From Phymorhynchus buccinoides (taxonomy: Eukaryota; Mollusca; Gastropoda; Neogastropoda; Raphitomidae): 64,000 nucleotides of DNA. The stretch lies in the NCBI GenBank assembly GCA_017654935.2, contig CM065698.1:39755739-39819738 (forward strand), given 5' to 3'. Positions 46,966 through 58,208 of the stretch are shown here, piece by piece; the first letter of the stretch is position 1, and each line of letters begins with the position of its first letter. Under the pieces are notes generated by a model, which was given only the letters and a program-made list of their open reading frames with translations, was not told the origin of the DNA and ran no database searches. A program made the position numbers and the translations under genes.

Positions 46966-47870
46966 GGGAAGAGAAGATTCTGGAAGGGAGTTGGTTGATG
47001 TAGTCCGAAAGAGGCAGGGTCCTACTGACTGTCCCCTGGGGTCACAACCGGACTTTCACTCCAAATAGCCAGACTGAGCGCCGTCCAACCACCACGGCTT
47101 TGCCTTTCGGTCATCTGATAAAGCTTGCATCCGCTGTTGACATTTCCTCTGACCCCGTAGTGGTCTAGCTTGTGAGTAGCAAGCTGTGATTACCTTGTTG
47201 GGAACGCCTTCTCGAAGTCCTAATGTTACGTCAGTCGCAGTGCCGCCTCCAGGCCTGCAGAGACTTCTTCGACTACTTCGTTGAATAACACCTCAGTGTT
47301 ATACTTATAGTTGATCCATTACTATCTTTTGAACCCACATCAACGGATCCTGTTAAAAGGCAACCCGTAATGCTGGACACTAATCCGAACATAACTAATA
47401 AATCAAAGATTATGCTACTCTTTATAAAACATTAGTACGCCCCTTATTAGAGTAGGAAATCCTTCTGTGCCCTTTTTTGAGAAACCTATTGATCATTTAG
47501 AAGGTGTACCAAAAGTGATTTCCGAAACAATTATTGAACCAGAGATATGGAGTATGAGGACAGACTAAAGTACTTGGGAATACCTAGTTTGGAATACGGA
47601 CTTCTCCACAGAGAGCGAATTTGGATTGAGGGTGTATAAATTCTTAACAAGTTTCTATTGATCCTAACACAACTAAAACTTACTAACTCTAAACTGACGA
47701 GGAGAGACACGATGGCATGGATTTCAAATCTAACAAAAAACTAAATTAACAGTCATTCAGCTCAAAACGTTTTTACATAAGTACATAACTCATTAACGCA
47801 TGGAACAATCTTCTAATGAAACTGTAAAATGCTCACTCACTAAATATGTTCAAAATCTTATGGCTTGTAC

Positions 47871-47884
47871 CCACTTGTTGTCAT
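47871..47884 (-). CDS. TTI1: TTI1 candidate first coding exon
   Basis: Proposed start. ATG at 47,884 is followed by ACA ACA AGT GG and a GTACAA donor, ending in phase 2 as exon 2 requires. The joined N-terminus would read [15 protein letters not shown], similar in length to the vertebrate N-terminus before the first HEAT helix. The donor matches the consensus only moderately and the exon is just 14 bp of coding, so other first exons upstream of 46,346 remain possible. YY1-like and ETS-like promoter motifs just upstream support a transcription start here. Confidence 0.4.
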
Positions 47885-47904
47885 AATCCGCCAAGGAGCC
47901 TTCC

Positions 47905-48300
47905 TAGTATGGGCGACGCGCCATCTTAGTCGGTAACTTTTTTGAAAAATGCCCGCTCGATGCTGTTTAACACAAATCTGCTAAATGGCGCCACTTCCGT
48001 TGGAAGGGTCGAGATAGACGCACGCAGGTGGGCGGGAGCCATTGAACAAAAATTTAATACTATTATGTACTCCACAAATTTGGAGAAATAAATTTTTTAA
48101 AAAAAAATACACAATATCCGAAGTAATTCACGGGCAAAAAGAAAGAAAGACAGAAAAATGAGAATATAAATTTATATAAATTTGAGAAAAATATTTAGAG
48201 GGCAAGGCTTCACAAAGCCTACAGAGCCTAAACTGATATGATATGATCTGAATTCGATGAGCTGTTCCCTCGCAGGGCGGCACTTTTCGGAAGTCGTGGT
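47905..48300 (-). promoter_or_regulatory. Putative TTI1 promoter region
   Basis: On the minus strand this stretch contains AAGATGGCGCGTC (47,912-47,924), a good YY1-type core, CGGAAGTGGCGCC near 47,990-48,002 and TTCCGAAAAGTGCCGCC near 48,275-48,292, both ETS-like or GC-box-like. It has no TATA box and is more CpG-rich than the surrounding introns. This pattern is typical of housekeeping promoters. The assignment depends on the candidate first exon being right and is inference. Confidence 0.35.
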
Positions 48301-48990
48301 TTGTTGACTGGACAGGACGGAATTTCGATTAAGAAATTTTTCTTCTTCTGTGGTGGGGCCCTTCTTTTTTATAGAAGTTCCATCCACACTTTTTTTCTGT
48401 ATGAATTACACAAGACATATTTTGAGAACCGCGATTGCACCCATAAAGCAAAAAGTATGTGTTTTATAGTAAAGCTTAAATACGCAGTCTTTATTTCTCA
48501 CCTCTTCAAGATGATCTTCTTGTTGTCTTCCTCTCAGATTTGTTAGCCTAACCAGTCTGTCTTTTTTCTGGTCAAGTACGTTTTTACACACAAACATAGT
48601 ACAAACAAAGTCAAATTTGTAAGGGGGCACCCCTGACAGACGAGTTTTTGGGCAAGAAACACGTCGAGATCACCAGGAAAACAACCATTACAGAGATCGA
48701 ACACTCATTTTGCTCTGTTTTCCTAGAAATCAAACCGTCATATCGGTGATTCCTCCTTGGTGGAGGTTGCTGGAAGTCAGATTATTTCAGTGAAGAGAAG
48801 GCATGTGTTTTCTCTTTTTTAATGGCCGCCTGAGTTTCGTTTTCACGAAATGTTCACAATAGGCTAGAAGCCTTTTTATTTATTTATTATTTTATTTAGG
48901 TTTACACTCCTTCTAACCACGGTCCATCAGCCCTGTTCAGTGTATCAACAGGCATGAACACAAATACCATGAAGATCCTCTGGGTGTGGT
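48301..48990. other. Unassigned flank upstream of TTI1
   Basis: A/T-rich sequence with several short open frames and no recognised similarity. A minus-strand GAAGAG|GTGAGA near 48,498 looks like a donor but is in the wrong phase for TTI1. Confidence 0.3.
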
Positions 48991-49225
48991 CATGTGTGCG
49001 GTGCGTGCGTGTGTGCATGCATGCGTGCGTGTGTGCTTGTGTGTATGTGTGCATGCGTATGTATGCATGCGTCTATGTGTGTGCGTGTGTGTGGTGTGTT
49101 CATGGAAAACGGGAGGTTTGTCCAGCTCCTCTCGTCCAATAACATGAACGAAAACAGCCAGTTCAACGATCTGTGTGTGTGTGTGTGTGTGTGTGTGCTG
49201 TGTGTGTGTGTTGTGTGTGTGTGTG

Positions 49226-49259
<34 letters not shown>

Positions 49260-49705
49260 GCGTGCGTGTGCGTGCGTTGTGTGTGTGTGTGCGTGGTGTA
49301 GTGCGTGCGTGCGTGCGGCGTGCGTGCGTGCGTGCGTGCGTGCGTGCCGGTGCGTGAGTGCGTTGTGTGTGTGTTGTGGTGTGTGGTGTGTGTGATGTGT
49401 GATGTGTGTGTGTGTGTGGTGTGTGTGTGTGTGTGTGTGTGCGTGTGTGTGTAAGCATGTGTGTGTGTGTGTGCGTGTGTGTGTGTGATGCCTGTGCTTG
49501 CTGTAGTGTGTGTCTTAGTGTGTGTGTGTTTTGAATCGGTGTCTTAGTGGTGTTTATGAATTGCTTTTCTTTTTTAAATGTTCATGCATGCGTGAGATTA
49601 TGAGTGTGTGCGTGTGCACGCGTGTGTCACAGTGTGGGGTGGGTGGGTGTGGTGTGGGCGCACATGCGTACCGGTGTGTGTGCGCGTGTGTCCTTGCATG
49701 CTTGA

Positions 49706-49742
<37 letters not shown>

Positions 49743-49755
49743 TGTGTTTGTGTGT

Positions 49756-49791
<36 letters not shown>

Positions 49792-49870
49792 TGTGTGTGT
49801 GTGTGTGTGTCGTTGTGTGTGTGTGTGTGTGTGTGTGGTATCGTGTGCATGCATGTGCGTGCATGTGTGA
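48990..49870. repeat. Large (TG)n / GTGCGTGC microsatellite complex, ~0.9 kb
   Basis: TG runs with GTGCGTGC and GTGTTGTG variants, interrupted at 49,090-49,170 and 49,500-49,600 by unique sequence. Long frames on both strands are artefacts. Confidence 0.92.
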
Positions 49871-50131
49871 CAATTCTGTAGTTCTTAATGTACTTTTTGC
49901 TTTTCAATTTTGTTTTAAATCAGAGACAATGTTGATCTTTAATTTGTTTGTTCCTTTCTTCTAACAAGTATTACTGATGAATATATGGGGTAGGGGGCGG
50001 GGAACTTGAGGGAGGGGGGTGGACAGTGTTGGACTAACGTTGGTGCAATGGTGGTGTTCATATGTGTTTGCTTTATAATTTTCCCACAACACATGTATGA
50101 ATGTATGTATGATATGTATCTATGTGTGTAT

Positions 50132-50235
50132 GTTATGTATGTATTTATGTATGTATGTATGTATGTATGTATGTATGTATGTATGTATGTATGTATGTAT
50201 GTATGTATGTATGTATGTATGTATGTATGTATGCA
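50132..50235. repeat. (TATG)n microsatellite
   Basis: About 24 ATGT units, followed by CTAT/TGTATG-rich sequence to 50,460. Confidence 0.93.
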
Positions 50236-50574
50236 TCTGTCTATCTATCTGTCTTTCTATCTACAGTGTATCTATGTATCTATATGTAGGCCTATCTATG
50301 TATGTTTGTGTATGCATGTAGATATGTAATGTTGTATTGCGAATGTATGCATATAGACTAAGATATTTGTATGTAATATATACATTGTGAATGCAAGTTG
50401 TATGTTTGTATGTATGTGTAAGCATATGTGTATGTATGTATAAGTTAGATGGATGGGTAGATAAATGGTATGCGTGCGCATGATGTGTGTGTTAATGTGT
50501 GTGTGGTATATGTGTGCGTGTATGTGTATGTGTGTGGGTGGTGTGGGTGTGACCAAGAATTGTATGTGCGCACA

Positions 50575-50684
50575 GTGTTTTATTTTTTGTCTTTCCTACA
50601 TACTATGTCTCTGACTTTATTGTGTTGTTTTGTTGATTGTTTTATCGCTGCAAAAAGAATTTCCTGTAAAATGGACAATAAAAA
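50575..50684 (+). mobile_element. Non-LTR 3' end-like sequence
   Basis: AAAAAGAATTTCCTGTAAAA TGGACAATAAAAATA resembles retrotransposon 3' termini. It directly abuts the foldback element at 50,693. Confidence 0.35.
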
Positions 50685-50692
50685 TATTGATT

Positions 50693-50918
50693 TTAGGGGA
50701 AGACGGGGTAAAAAGCGCATGGGCGGGTAAGAAGCCCACCCCCAATTATCTCATTAAATAAAGAAATTTCAGTCAAATTTGCCCATGAGACGAATGCTAG
50801 ACATTAACGCTCGTCTCATGGGAAAAATGAGACTGAAATTTTGCTTCATTTCATGAGAATATTGGGGTGGGCTTCTTACCCGCCCATGCGCTTTTTTTTT
50901 TTTACCCCGTCTTCCCCT
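50693..50918. mobile_element. Foldback MITE, AGGGGAAGACGGGG family
   Basis: AGGGGAAGACGGGGTAAAAA and GCGCATGGGCGGGTAAGAAG on the left pair with CTTCTTACCCGCCCATGCGC and TTTACCCCGTCTTCCCCT on the right, with further pairing inside (CCCATGAGACGA / TCGTCTCATGGG). Flanked by ATTGATT at 50,686-50,692 and 50,919-50,925. Confidence 0.8.
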
Positions 50919-51074
50919 ATTGATTAATGAGTTTCGCTCACAACAAAGAAAAAATTAGCTCCTTTTTTATACTGCACTACAAAAAAAAGCTTCAACCACA
51001 TTGAGTTATCTCCACCCATCCCGGCCATCCAAAATGGCTTATCTCTCCGGCATCTCCCCCAAGGAGGAATCGCC

Positions 51075-51170
51075 GGTTTTGACGTTTGATTTCTGGGAAC
51101 CTTTAAACCCCTGTATATGTCAATAATTGCCAATAAACGGCAGGTGGACATTACTGGCAGAAGAAGAATG
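51075..51170 (+). repeat. GAAGAAG-tailed element end
   Basis: CCTGTATATGTCAATAATTG then AATAAACGGCAGGTGGACAT and TACTGGCAGAAGAAGAA. The same end, reversed, is at 53,421-53,480. Confidence 0.6.
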
Positions 51171-51309
51171 AAACCAGAGCAATGAGTGTTCCGATCCTTA
51201 AAAGGCTGTCTTTCTTGTGATCTCGACGTGTTATATTCGCAAAAAATCTCCAACAAACTCATCCGTCAGGGTCCACCTTTAACACCGATGGATAATACAA
51301 AAAACATTT

Positions 51310-51448
51310 ACATGCACACAGACACACGCACGCGCGCATACACGCACGCGCGCGCATATACACACACTGACTCACACATGCGCCCTTACGCGTGCGGCAT
51401 ACACGCACACGTGCACGCACGCGCGCGCCGCGGCACACACACATACCA

Positions 51449-51479
<31 letters not shown>

Positions 51480-51500
51480 TACGCACTTACACGCACACAC
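51310..51500. repeat. (CA)n / CGCGCA microsatellite
   Basis: CA and CGCGCG repeats followed by ACCACCACC. Confidence 0.88.
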
Positions 51501-51937
51501 ACCACCACCACCAGCACCACTACCACCACCACAAACAACAGCAACAAACTGTTCAACAAGAAGGGATCGTAACACTCCACACCCCTCAATTCAGAATTCT
51601 TCTTCGCGTCAGGCAGCCAACTTCATCAGGCTGAAGATTCTGCTGCACTTTGGGATGTAGTAAGAAGACAAGAAGTTAGAAAGCGGGGAGATGGGAGTAA
51701 TGGCGAAAGGAAAGGAAACATCAATTAAAACCTCATGTGGATCTGTAGGATTTTAATTTTAATTTTAAAGTGGACCATAGATCTTTATTTGGCAGTATCC
51801 AGGCAAGACCAATCTGGCTACCGTAGCGGTCCCCGAGGGGCAAACCCCGACCGGCACAGCTCCTGCCCTGCATTTACCACTACTTCTTCTTCTTCTGGAT
51901 AAGTACCCACAATCAACAGTTTGGTTTTTATGGTACT

Positions 51938-52325
51938 GTTGGGGCAGTGGGTAGATGCCTCGTGCCTCCATACGGGGAGCTGGACGACCCCGCCTTCCAC
52001 TCGACGTGTATCTCCCCGTGGGAATACCGGGGGGTGGGGGGTGGACTTTCATAAAAATAGTTCCCCCCCCACCCTTCTGGAAGTTTTGTGCTTTGAAACT
52101 TCCCCTAATCTGCCACTCTCTTCGACTTTGCCTTTTCCCTTTGCTTTCTACCCATCCACTAACTTTCTGACTTACTGGCTTTTTTTCAAACAAATTTTCT
52201 CCATTGAGCTCCTAGATCGGAATGTGTCGGCTGCAAGCAGTGGGAAGACCAGTGAAAACTGAAAACCGGACACATACGTATACCTTACTCATTATGGCCA
52301 TATGGCATGGGAACGAAGAAGAAGA
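51938..52325 (+). mobile_element. GAA-tailed SINE-like element, full-length, nested with TSD
   Basis: GTTGGGGCAGTGGGTAGATG to GAACGAAGAAGAAGA, flanked by ATGGTACT at 51,930-51,937 and 52,326-52,333. The host sequence on both sides joins into the element seen at 5,811-5,890. Confidence 0.87.
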
Positions 52326-52369
52326 ATGGTACTATTTTGGTCGAGGTTCGAAGTCGGAGAGCAGGGGAA

Positions 52370-52373
<4 letters not shown>

Positions 52374-52406
<33 letters not shown>

Positions 52407-52412
52407 GAAGAG

Positions 52413-52463
<51 letters not shown>

Positions 52464-52513
52464 CAGAATGAGAAGAGAGGGAGAGAGAGAGAGAGAGCGA
52501 GAGAGAGAGAGAG

Positions 52514-52572
<59 letters not shown>

Positions 52573-52598
52573 AGAAGAGAGAGAAGAGAGAGAGTGAC
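52374..52598. repeat. (GA)n microsatellite complex
   Basis: GA runs with GAAGA and GCAGAA interruptions. Frames here are artefacts. Confidence 0.92.
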
Positions 52599-52854
52599 AT
52601 TTGTCTACAATGACCCAGCAGTTAGTTCTCCCTGTGGATCCCCAACATGATGCTGCGTCAAACAGGAACACCTTATTTATAACAAAAATATATTGCAGTT
52701 TGGTGGATGAGTGGAAGGTCCTGGGACAGGAGGCAGACACAGCCATCTCACGGATCGTTCGAGGGAAAAATTAATTTCGGTCAGGATTCTGTGCGGCAGT
52801 GGTATGCAGAGAGAGAAAATGGAGTTTTACGTCCTCTTGGTCTGAATCAGACAC

Positions 52855-53420
52855 ATATGGGACATTTGTAAATACAAATATGGTTGGAACAATATTGGAG
52901 GCAATGCCCGGAGGTAGTACGAAACCAGTAAAGTCCCGATTTAAAAAAATTTAATACAGATAGCTGTCAAGCGGTGAACCACGCCTCGGTTAAACCTCAT
53001 CGGCTATGGCACCGCCACAAGTAGGCCTAGTATTGATAACCTGCAGTTGCTGGACATTCCATTTATATGGCGGCTCTGTGCTGGGATGAGCCTGGTGTTG
53101 TCAACCTGGACAATGCCTTGCTGGATTTTATAAAGCATTGTCAGCCTGCTGGTTTTCCTGCGCTGTTCAAGTGTGGGCCACCCTAACTGAGATATTATGT
53201 CAGTGACACTGGAGGTGTTGTAGTAGCGGTTGAATGTGAAGCGATCCACCCTTCTCTGTATTATATTTCGATTCTGTTCTTATTCCTCCAAGTGTGACTG
53301 AGGGTCGCCCACAGAAACTGGCATACTCTAGCAGGGGTCTGACAAGAGTCAGATATGCTCTTCCTCTCAGTTCTGTTGAGGCAATCTTGAGGTTTTGCCG
53401 CAGGTAGCCCAGCATTCTGT
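52855..53420 (-). pseudogene. Non-LTR retrotransposon C-terminus and 3' UTR
   Basis: Minus-strand frames show LRQNLKIASTELRGRAYLTL, VRPLLEYASFCGRPS and, in a shifted frame, NRYYNTSSVTDIISQLGWPT LEQRRKTSRLTMLYKI. This is the reverse-transcriptase C-terminal region of CR1/Jockey-like elements. A frameshift separates the blocks. The 3' UTR (52,855-53,018) matches 57,897-58,052 in reverse. Confidence 0.75.
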
Positions 53421-53485
53421 TCTTCTTCTTCCAGTAATGTCCACCTGCCGTTTATCGGCAATTATTAACATATACAGGGGTTCAA
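53421..53485 (-). repeat. GAAGAAG-tailed element end, second copy
   Basis: TTCTTCTTCCAGTAATGTCC and ACCTGCCGTTTATCGGCAAT are the reverse of 51,075-51,170. Confidence 0.6.
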
Positions 53486-53774
53486 AGACGAAGATACGCA
53501 GCACGGGATGAGATAGGATTTGAGAAATATATTACTATAATAGAAAAGCGTTTGTTGTTTACAAATGATATTGACAGGATACGGAAGAGAGTAATTTGGT
53601 TGGGTGTTTATTTTATATAAGTTCAGATAGGTATTAAATATCAGATACTCAGTTGTTGTTTTAAGATGATATAAAAGATATGAAAAGATGAACTTGGCTG
53701 AGAAAGTAAATACTGGGGAAATATGGCTTGAAATGGAGGGGTTGAGTAAATTTTAGTGAGATGCAAGATAGAAG

Positions 53775-53985
53775 AAGGAGTAAGTCATGCACGACGCTCG
53801 GGCCTCACATGATGCATGCAGAAAAAGATATCTGTTTGAGTCATGCACGACCGTTAAACATACCCGGTTCAGCCAGGAACACCCGGGCCCCACACGATGC
53901 ATGCGGAGGGGAATATGTATATGAATCATGCGCTGACCACCACCCAGCAGGCCGCACATGATGCATGCGCGCGAAAGTGATATGT
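53775..53985. repeat. CATGATGCATGC tandem repeat, ~70-bp unit
   Basis: Three units with AGTCATGCACGAC and CCCCACA.GATGCATG blocks, diverged. Relation to 3,600-4,020 is seen in CAGCCAGGAACACCCGGGCC. Confidence 0.6.
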
Positions 53986-53987
53986 TT

Positions 53988-54660
53988 TTATGTGCAGTAC
54001 CGCGAGTTCAGCACCCTCGAGGTGAAGGTGCTGAGCGTATGTGACTGGACTATTTCAGGGGACAGATTATTCCAGTCACAGACGGTGCGGGGGGAAAATG
54101 AGTACTTTCTGTAGTCTGTCCTCGGGGTGATCCGCTGGTATTGTTGACTATGTCTTCTGTTTGTAGGGGGTAAGGCGTCAAGGCAGAACATCGTACGCAG
54201 GCTTGTCCGTTCAAGATTTTGAAGAACGTGGTCGAGTCTTGGAGGCTCGGCGGCGTTCAGCTAGTGGTTGCCACTGCAGCTGCTGCAGCATAGCACCGAC
54301 ACTGGAGGTGTTTCTGTGCCGGTTGAGGACAAACCTCGCAGCTCTGCGCTGGACTTTTTCAAGTTCCGTGATGAACCTGTTGGTGTGTGGATTCCAGACT
54401 GGGCTAGCGTATTCTACAACAGGTCTCACCATGGCCTTGTATGCATAGCTCATTGTTTGTTGTTGCAGAGCACACCTTCAGGTTTCGTCTCGGGAAGCCC
54501 AGGGTTCTGTTCGGCCTTCATTCGCACAGACAGCCTCAATGTGGGCTCCCCATGAGAGGTCGGTCTGCAGGGTGACCCCAAGGTATTTTGCCGAGGACAC
54601 TCTATCAAGGCTATGGCCATGCAGGCTGTAGCTGGAGTTGGCGTTGAGTGGCTTTTTGCT
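53988..54660 (-). pseudogene. Non-LTR retrotransposon fragment (CR1/Jockey-like RT)
   Basis: The minus-strand frame carries MVRPVVEYASPVWNPHTNRF, ELEKVQRRAARFVLNRHRNT, SSVGAMLQQLQWQPLAERR and RTVCDWNNLSPEIVQ, and upstream SSAKYLGVTLQTDLSWGAHI. These are the RT thumb and post-RT region of this clade. Stops and shifts interrupt it near 54,205 and 54,460. Confidence 0.8.
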
Positions 54661-55020
54661 GCGCGTCAGAAGGCAGCTGGCTACACTTGGCGGGGTGGAA
54701 TGCCATGTCCTCCTCTCTTTCCCAGTCTTCCAGTCTGCCGAAGGTCCTCTTGCAATTTGGCCGGGTCATCATTGCAGTTTGCCGTGGCTGTGATGTTAAT
54801 TATCTATGACCATCCCAGTTGATGTCCTGGATGGTGATTCCAAGGTATTTCATTCTAAATGATGTTACGGTGTCCAGATTGTGACCATGCAGGTGGTAGC
54901 TATGGTGAAGAGGTGTTTCTGCTTCTGGACACAGGCTAAAGACAGTATATTTTCCTGAATTGAATTGCATATCCCAGCTTTTTTTTTCCCATTCAGCAAG
55001 GTGTAGGAGATCTTTGACTG
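54661..55020 (-). pseudogene. Second non-LTR fragment, RT palm/thumb
   Basis: Minus-strand reading gives SWDMQFNSGKYTVFSL and YHLHGHNLDTVTSFRMKYLG then ITIQDINWDGH, a related but distinct copy of the previous element. It abuts the preceding fragment, so there may be two insertions or a rearrangement. Confidence 0.6.
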
Positions 55021-56079
55021 TAGTTGATTTTTGATCTTTCTGGGATCATACGAATTGGTATCGGTAATAGATGGTTGCTGTACAGTTACTTTTATCTATT
55101 GGGCACATATAGTTCCTTGGTTTTTAGGTTTTCAGTGTGTAGTATGTTTGTGTGAAGGCCTGCCTCTTTTGAATGTCCATTTCTTCATAATGACTATAAT
55201 GAGGAGGGCTAACTATCTTTTAACTTTCACTTTAGTTCTTCTGGGAGTAACCTGTTTCAGACTGCAAGACAATGAACAAAGCTTTTTTTGTTTTTTCTTC
55301 TCTTGCTTTTGTATTTTTAGGAAACTTGGAGCATTATTTATGACTGGATTATGAGTCTTTCTATTCCTTGTTTACTGAATGGACTGATTAATCTGAGGAT
55401 AAGAGCACACGATTTCATTCTTCCGTTTCTGCGTGCGATATTACGGTGTCGTATGTTTTTTCTCTTTTTTCCCCCACGGTTTCATATAAGTTAAAACAAT
55501 AGTGTTTGGTTTTTGTGACATCTTTGTGTCTGTATAATTTAAAGAACACAATTTATTAAAAATTATGATAATGAAGGTTAAAAGGTGGTATATTGAAGTC
55601 GAAAATTGTGTTAACTAGATGAAGCAGAAGTTGTTGTCTTGCAATACCCTATTATAAATGGGATGAACTCCAGGCTTATAATTAACTTTAGAAACTAAGC
55701 TTGATTAATGAGCAAGCTGTTTAAACGAGAAGTAGGACTAGCTGGTATATTGTATGGTTTTGAAAATTGGTTGTTATAAACATTTTTCTTTTAGAAAACC
55801 GAACTACGGGTGCGAGCCTTGCCCCGTCAGACCGGGACGGCAGAAACGGTTTTTCTTGTTCAAACCCCCATACAGAATGGGTGCAGTCCGGTTATAATCT
55901 ATACAAATTAACTTTAGAACGGAATTTAAACCTAAGCTTTGATTGGTTGCAATTCTAAACTCAAGTATGATTTCAACTTTTTAACAAAAAAAAAATTTCG
56001 TTTTTGTTTTTTTTTTGAGTTTTAGTTTAACGTAGAAGTAGGCACTAGCTGGTAGTACGCTGTGACCTTGGTGAATAAC
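55021..56079. other. No feature recognised
   Basis: A/T-rich sequence with short unsupported frames. I see no gene, RNA or clear repeat. Confidence 0.4.
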
Positions 56080-57130
56080 TGACGGCCCTACTAGTTTACG
56101 TGAAAAACGCCCCGGGTACCCCTGGGATCTACAAACGGCCCTAATACTGGTTACGAAAAAACGGCACTCCCTCGCCAGGTACCCGGGAACGAAACCGGCC
56201 CTACTGGTCTAACGAAAACGGGCCCCTCCCTCGGTACTTCGTGACGAAAACGGGCCCTTCTAGTTACAAATAAAACCAGCCCTTTCTCTCTCTCTCTTCC
56301 CTGCACGTTTTATCTGTCTCCTTTCTTAGTGCTATTCCGTTTCGTCTTCCACTCTGCGCGCGCGCGCGCGCGTGTGGGTGTGTGTGTGTGTGTGTGTGTG
56401 TTGGTGCTGTGTGTGTGTTGTGTCAATGTCAACTTCAAAATGATTTTTATCGAGCGTTAAAGAGAATAAAGCTAACAAAGCTTTTTATGGTGTGTGTGTG
56501 TGTGAATGTAGTGAGAAAATGTGTGTGGGGTTTGGGTGTGTGTGTGTGTGGTGTGACGTGGTGTGCGTCTGTCACTGTTACGTGGGTCAATGTTACTAGT
56601 GTCAGCACAACAAAACACAAATGCATGGGCACAGGTCTCAGTACACGTGAACAATTTTTCTACTCTTTCCGTCATGGCACCAAAGTTGAGTATTCCAGTG
56701 TCTAATAATGACCTAAATTGTTCATTTGTTGATTTGCAATGGGTGAAGATTGAGAAATGTTCATGTGTACTTAACCTTAACTGTTGAAAGTTCCCTTTCA
56801 TGGCCACTAGTATTTCTAGTGACATATGCTTGATGCAAAATGTGTAACACACGCGAAAAGAAATCAATTATTTTAAAAATTCAAAGTCAAACTCTCATAT
56901 CAAGCTAAAACAAATTGACAATGTAAACTGTAGTGCATAAAAAAAGAAAAAAGAACAAAGCATAAACAAGAAATGGATTCCGTTATTCCATTTGGATTTC
57001 GTTATTGATAGTAGGGCCGTTTTCGTTATTCCGAGTAGGGCCGTTTTTGTATGATTTTAGGGCCGTTTTCGTATTTTGAGTAGGGCCGTTTTATTTTTTT
57101 TTTGACAGTTGGGCCGTTTTCGTTTTCCGA
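56080..57130. mobile_element. Possible foldback element with subrepeated ends
   Basis: The left end has several degenerate copies of ACGAAAACGGGCCCT(ACT) between 56,085 and 56,285; the right end has AGTAGGGCCGTTTTCGT copies between 57,010 and 57,125 in the opposite sense. The middle holds a (CG)n/(TG)n tract and no recognised frame. The structure resembles foldback transposons, but no target duplication was found. Confidence 0.45.
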
Positions 57131-57320
57131 ATATTATTTTTTTATTTTTTTTTTTTTATTTTATTATAGGCCTGTTTTTTTCTTTTTACCCCGCTTCCTT
57201 AATCTCATCCCTCAATGTTACAAATCTATAAATTTTTTTTTATTTTTTTATTTTGTTTTTTTTTTTTTAATTTTTTTTTTTTTTTTTCCCCTTTCTTTTT
57301 ATATTTTTTATTTTTTCCCT
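57131..57320. repeat. T-rich low-complexity tract
   Basis: Long T runs broken by A and C. The Phe-rich frames here are artefacts. From 57,321 to 57,896 nothing is recognised. Confidence 0.85.
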
Positions 57321-57896
57321 CCCCATCCGTATTCCTCATAACCGCTTTCTCCGGTTATAAATGTTTTTTGTTTTCGTTATTTATTATTGGCAGTACTTTA
57401 AACATAGTAGTAGTGATTACGTCCTTTTCTCTGTTGGTCAAACATGCCTAGTAATTATTTAAAAGGAATCTGTGAAAATATTTGTTCTTAATACAATGTC
57501 ATGTAATACCTGGATGTACAGTATGTTGAAATAGCATGCCTGTCTTTTTGGGTTCCAAATGATTTTCTTTTTATTATTACATTTATTGTTTAAAATATGT
57601 ATAATTTTACTTCTATTTCTGAGGCAGCTATTGAGATTGATTGGATTTTTGTTTTTTTTGTATTTTTGTTAGTGCTAGAATAATCATTCAAAAAACCTCT
57701 GATTAGGTTTTTGAGAAATTTTGAATACATTCAGACTGATTACCATTTGTATTGAGTTATGACTACGGTTTGTAAAATCACAGGGATATTCAATTTAACA
57801 CTTTGGGTGAATCATTGCTTTCTTTGTTCTTTGTTGTTTGCATCGGTTTGCTGTAAAGTTACAAACAGGTGACATGGAACTTTCGTCAATTGTGGT

Positions 57897-58055
57897 GGTA
57901 CCATAGCCGATGAGGGTTTAACCGAGGCCTGGTTACTGCTACACCTATCTGTATTAAAACAAAAATTTAGACTTAATTACTGGTTTTAAAGACACTGCCT
58001 CCAGTACTGTTCCATGTCCATCCATATTTTATTATTACAAATGTCCCACATCGCC
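57897..58055 (+). mobile_element. Non-LTR 3' UTR fragment
   Basis: CCATAGCCGATGAGGGTTTA, ACCTATCTGTATTAAAAC and TACAAATGTCCCACAT match 52,855-53,018 in reverse, so this is a second 3' end of the same retrotransposon family. Confidence 0.65.
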
Positions 58056-58208
58056 GTAAAGGTCATCTAAAAAAATTATTTTCACATGGATACTTTCGTG
58101 AAGTTAAAGCCTAGAGTTCTAGATATAATCCATTAAAATTTATATTTTATTGGCTTGCCGTTATATCTCTTTTTTGAACAGTTCTAGCGGATATAAATTC
58201 ATTCAAAT

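Noticed and set aside
48406..48630. TTI1 first exon ending at GAAGAG|GTGAGA
   Set aside because: The in-frame ATG gives phase 0 at the donor, so it cannot join exon 2 in frame.
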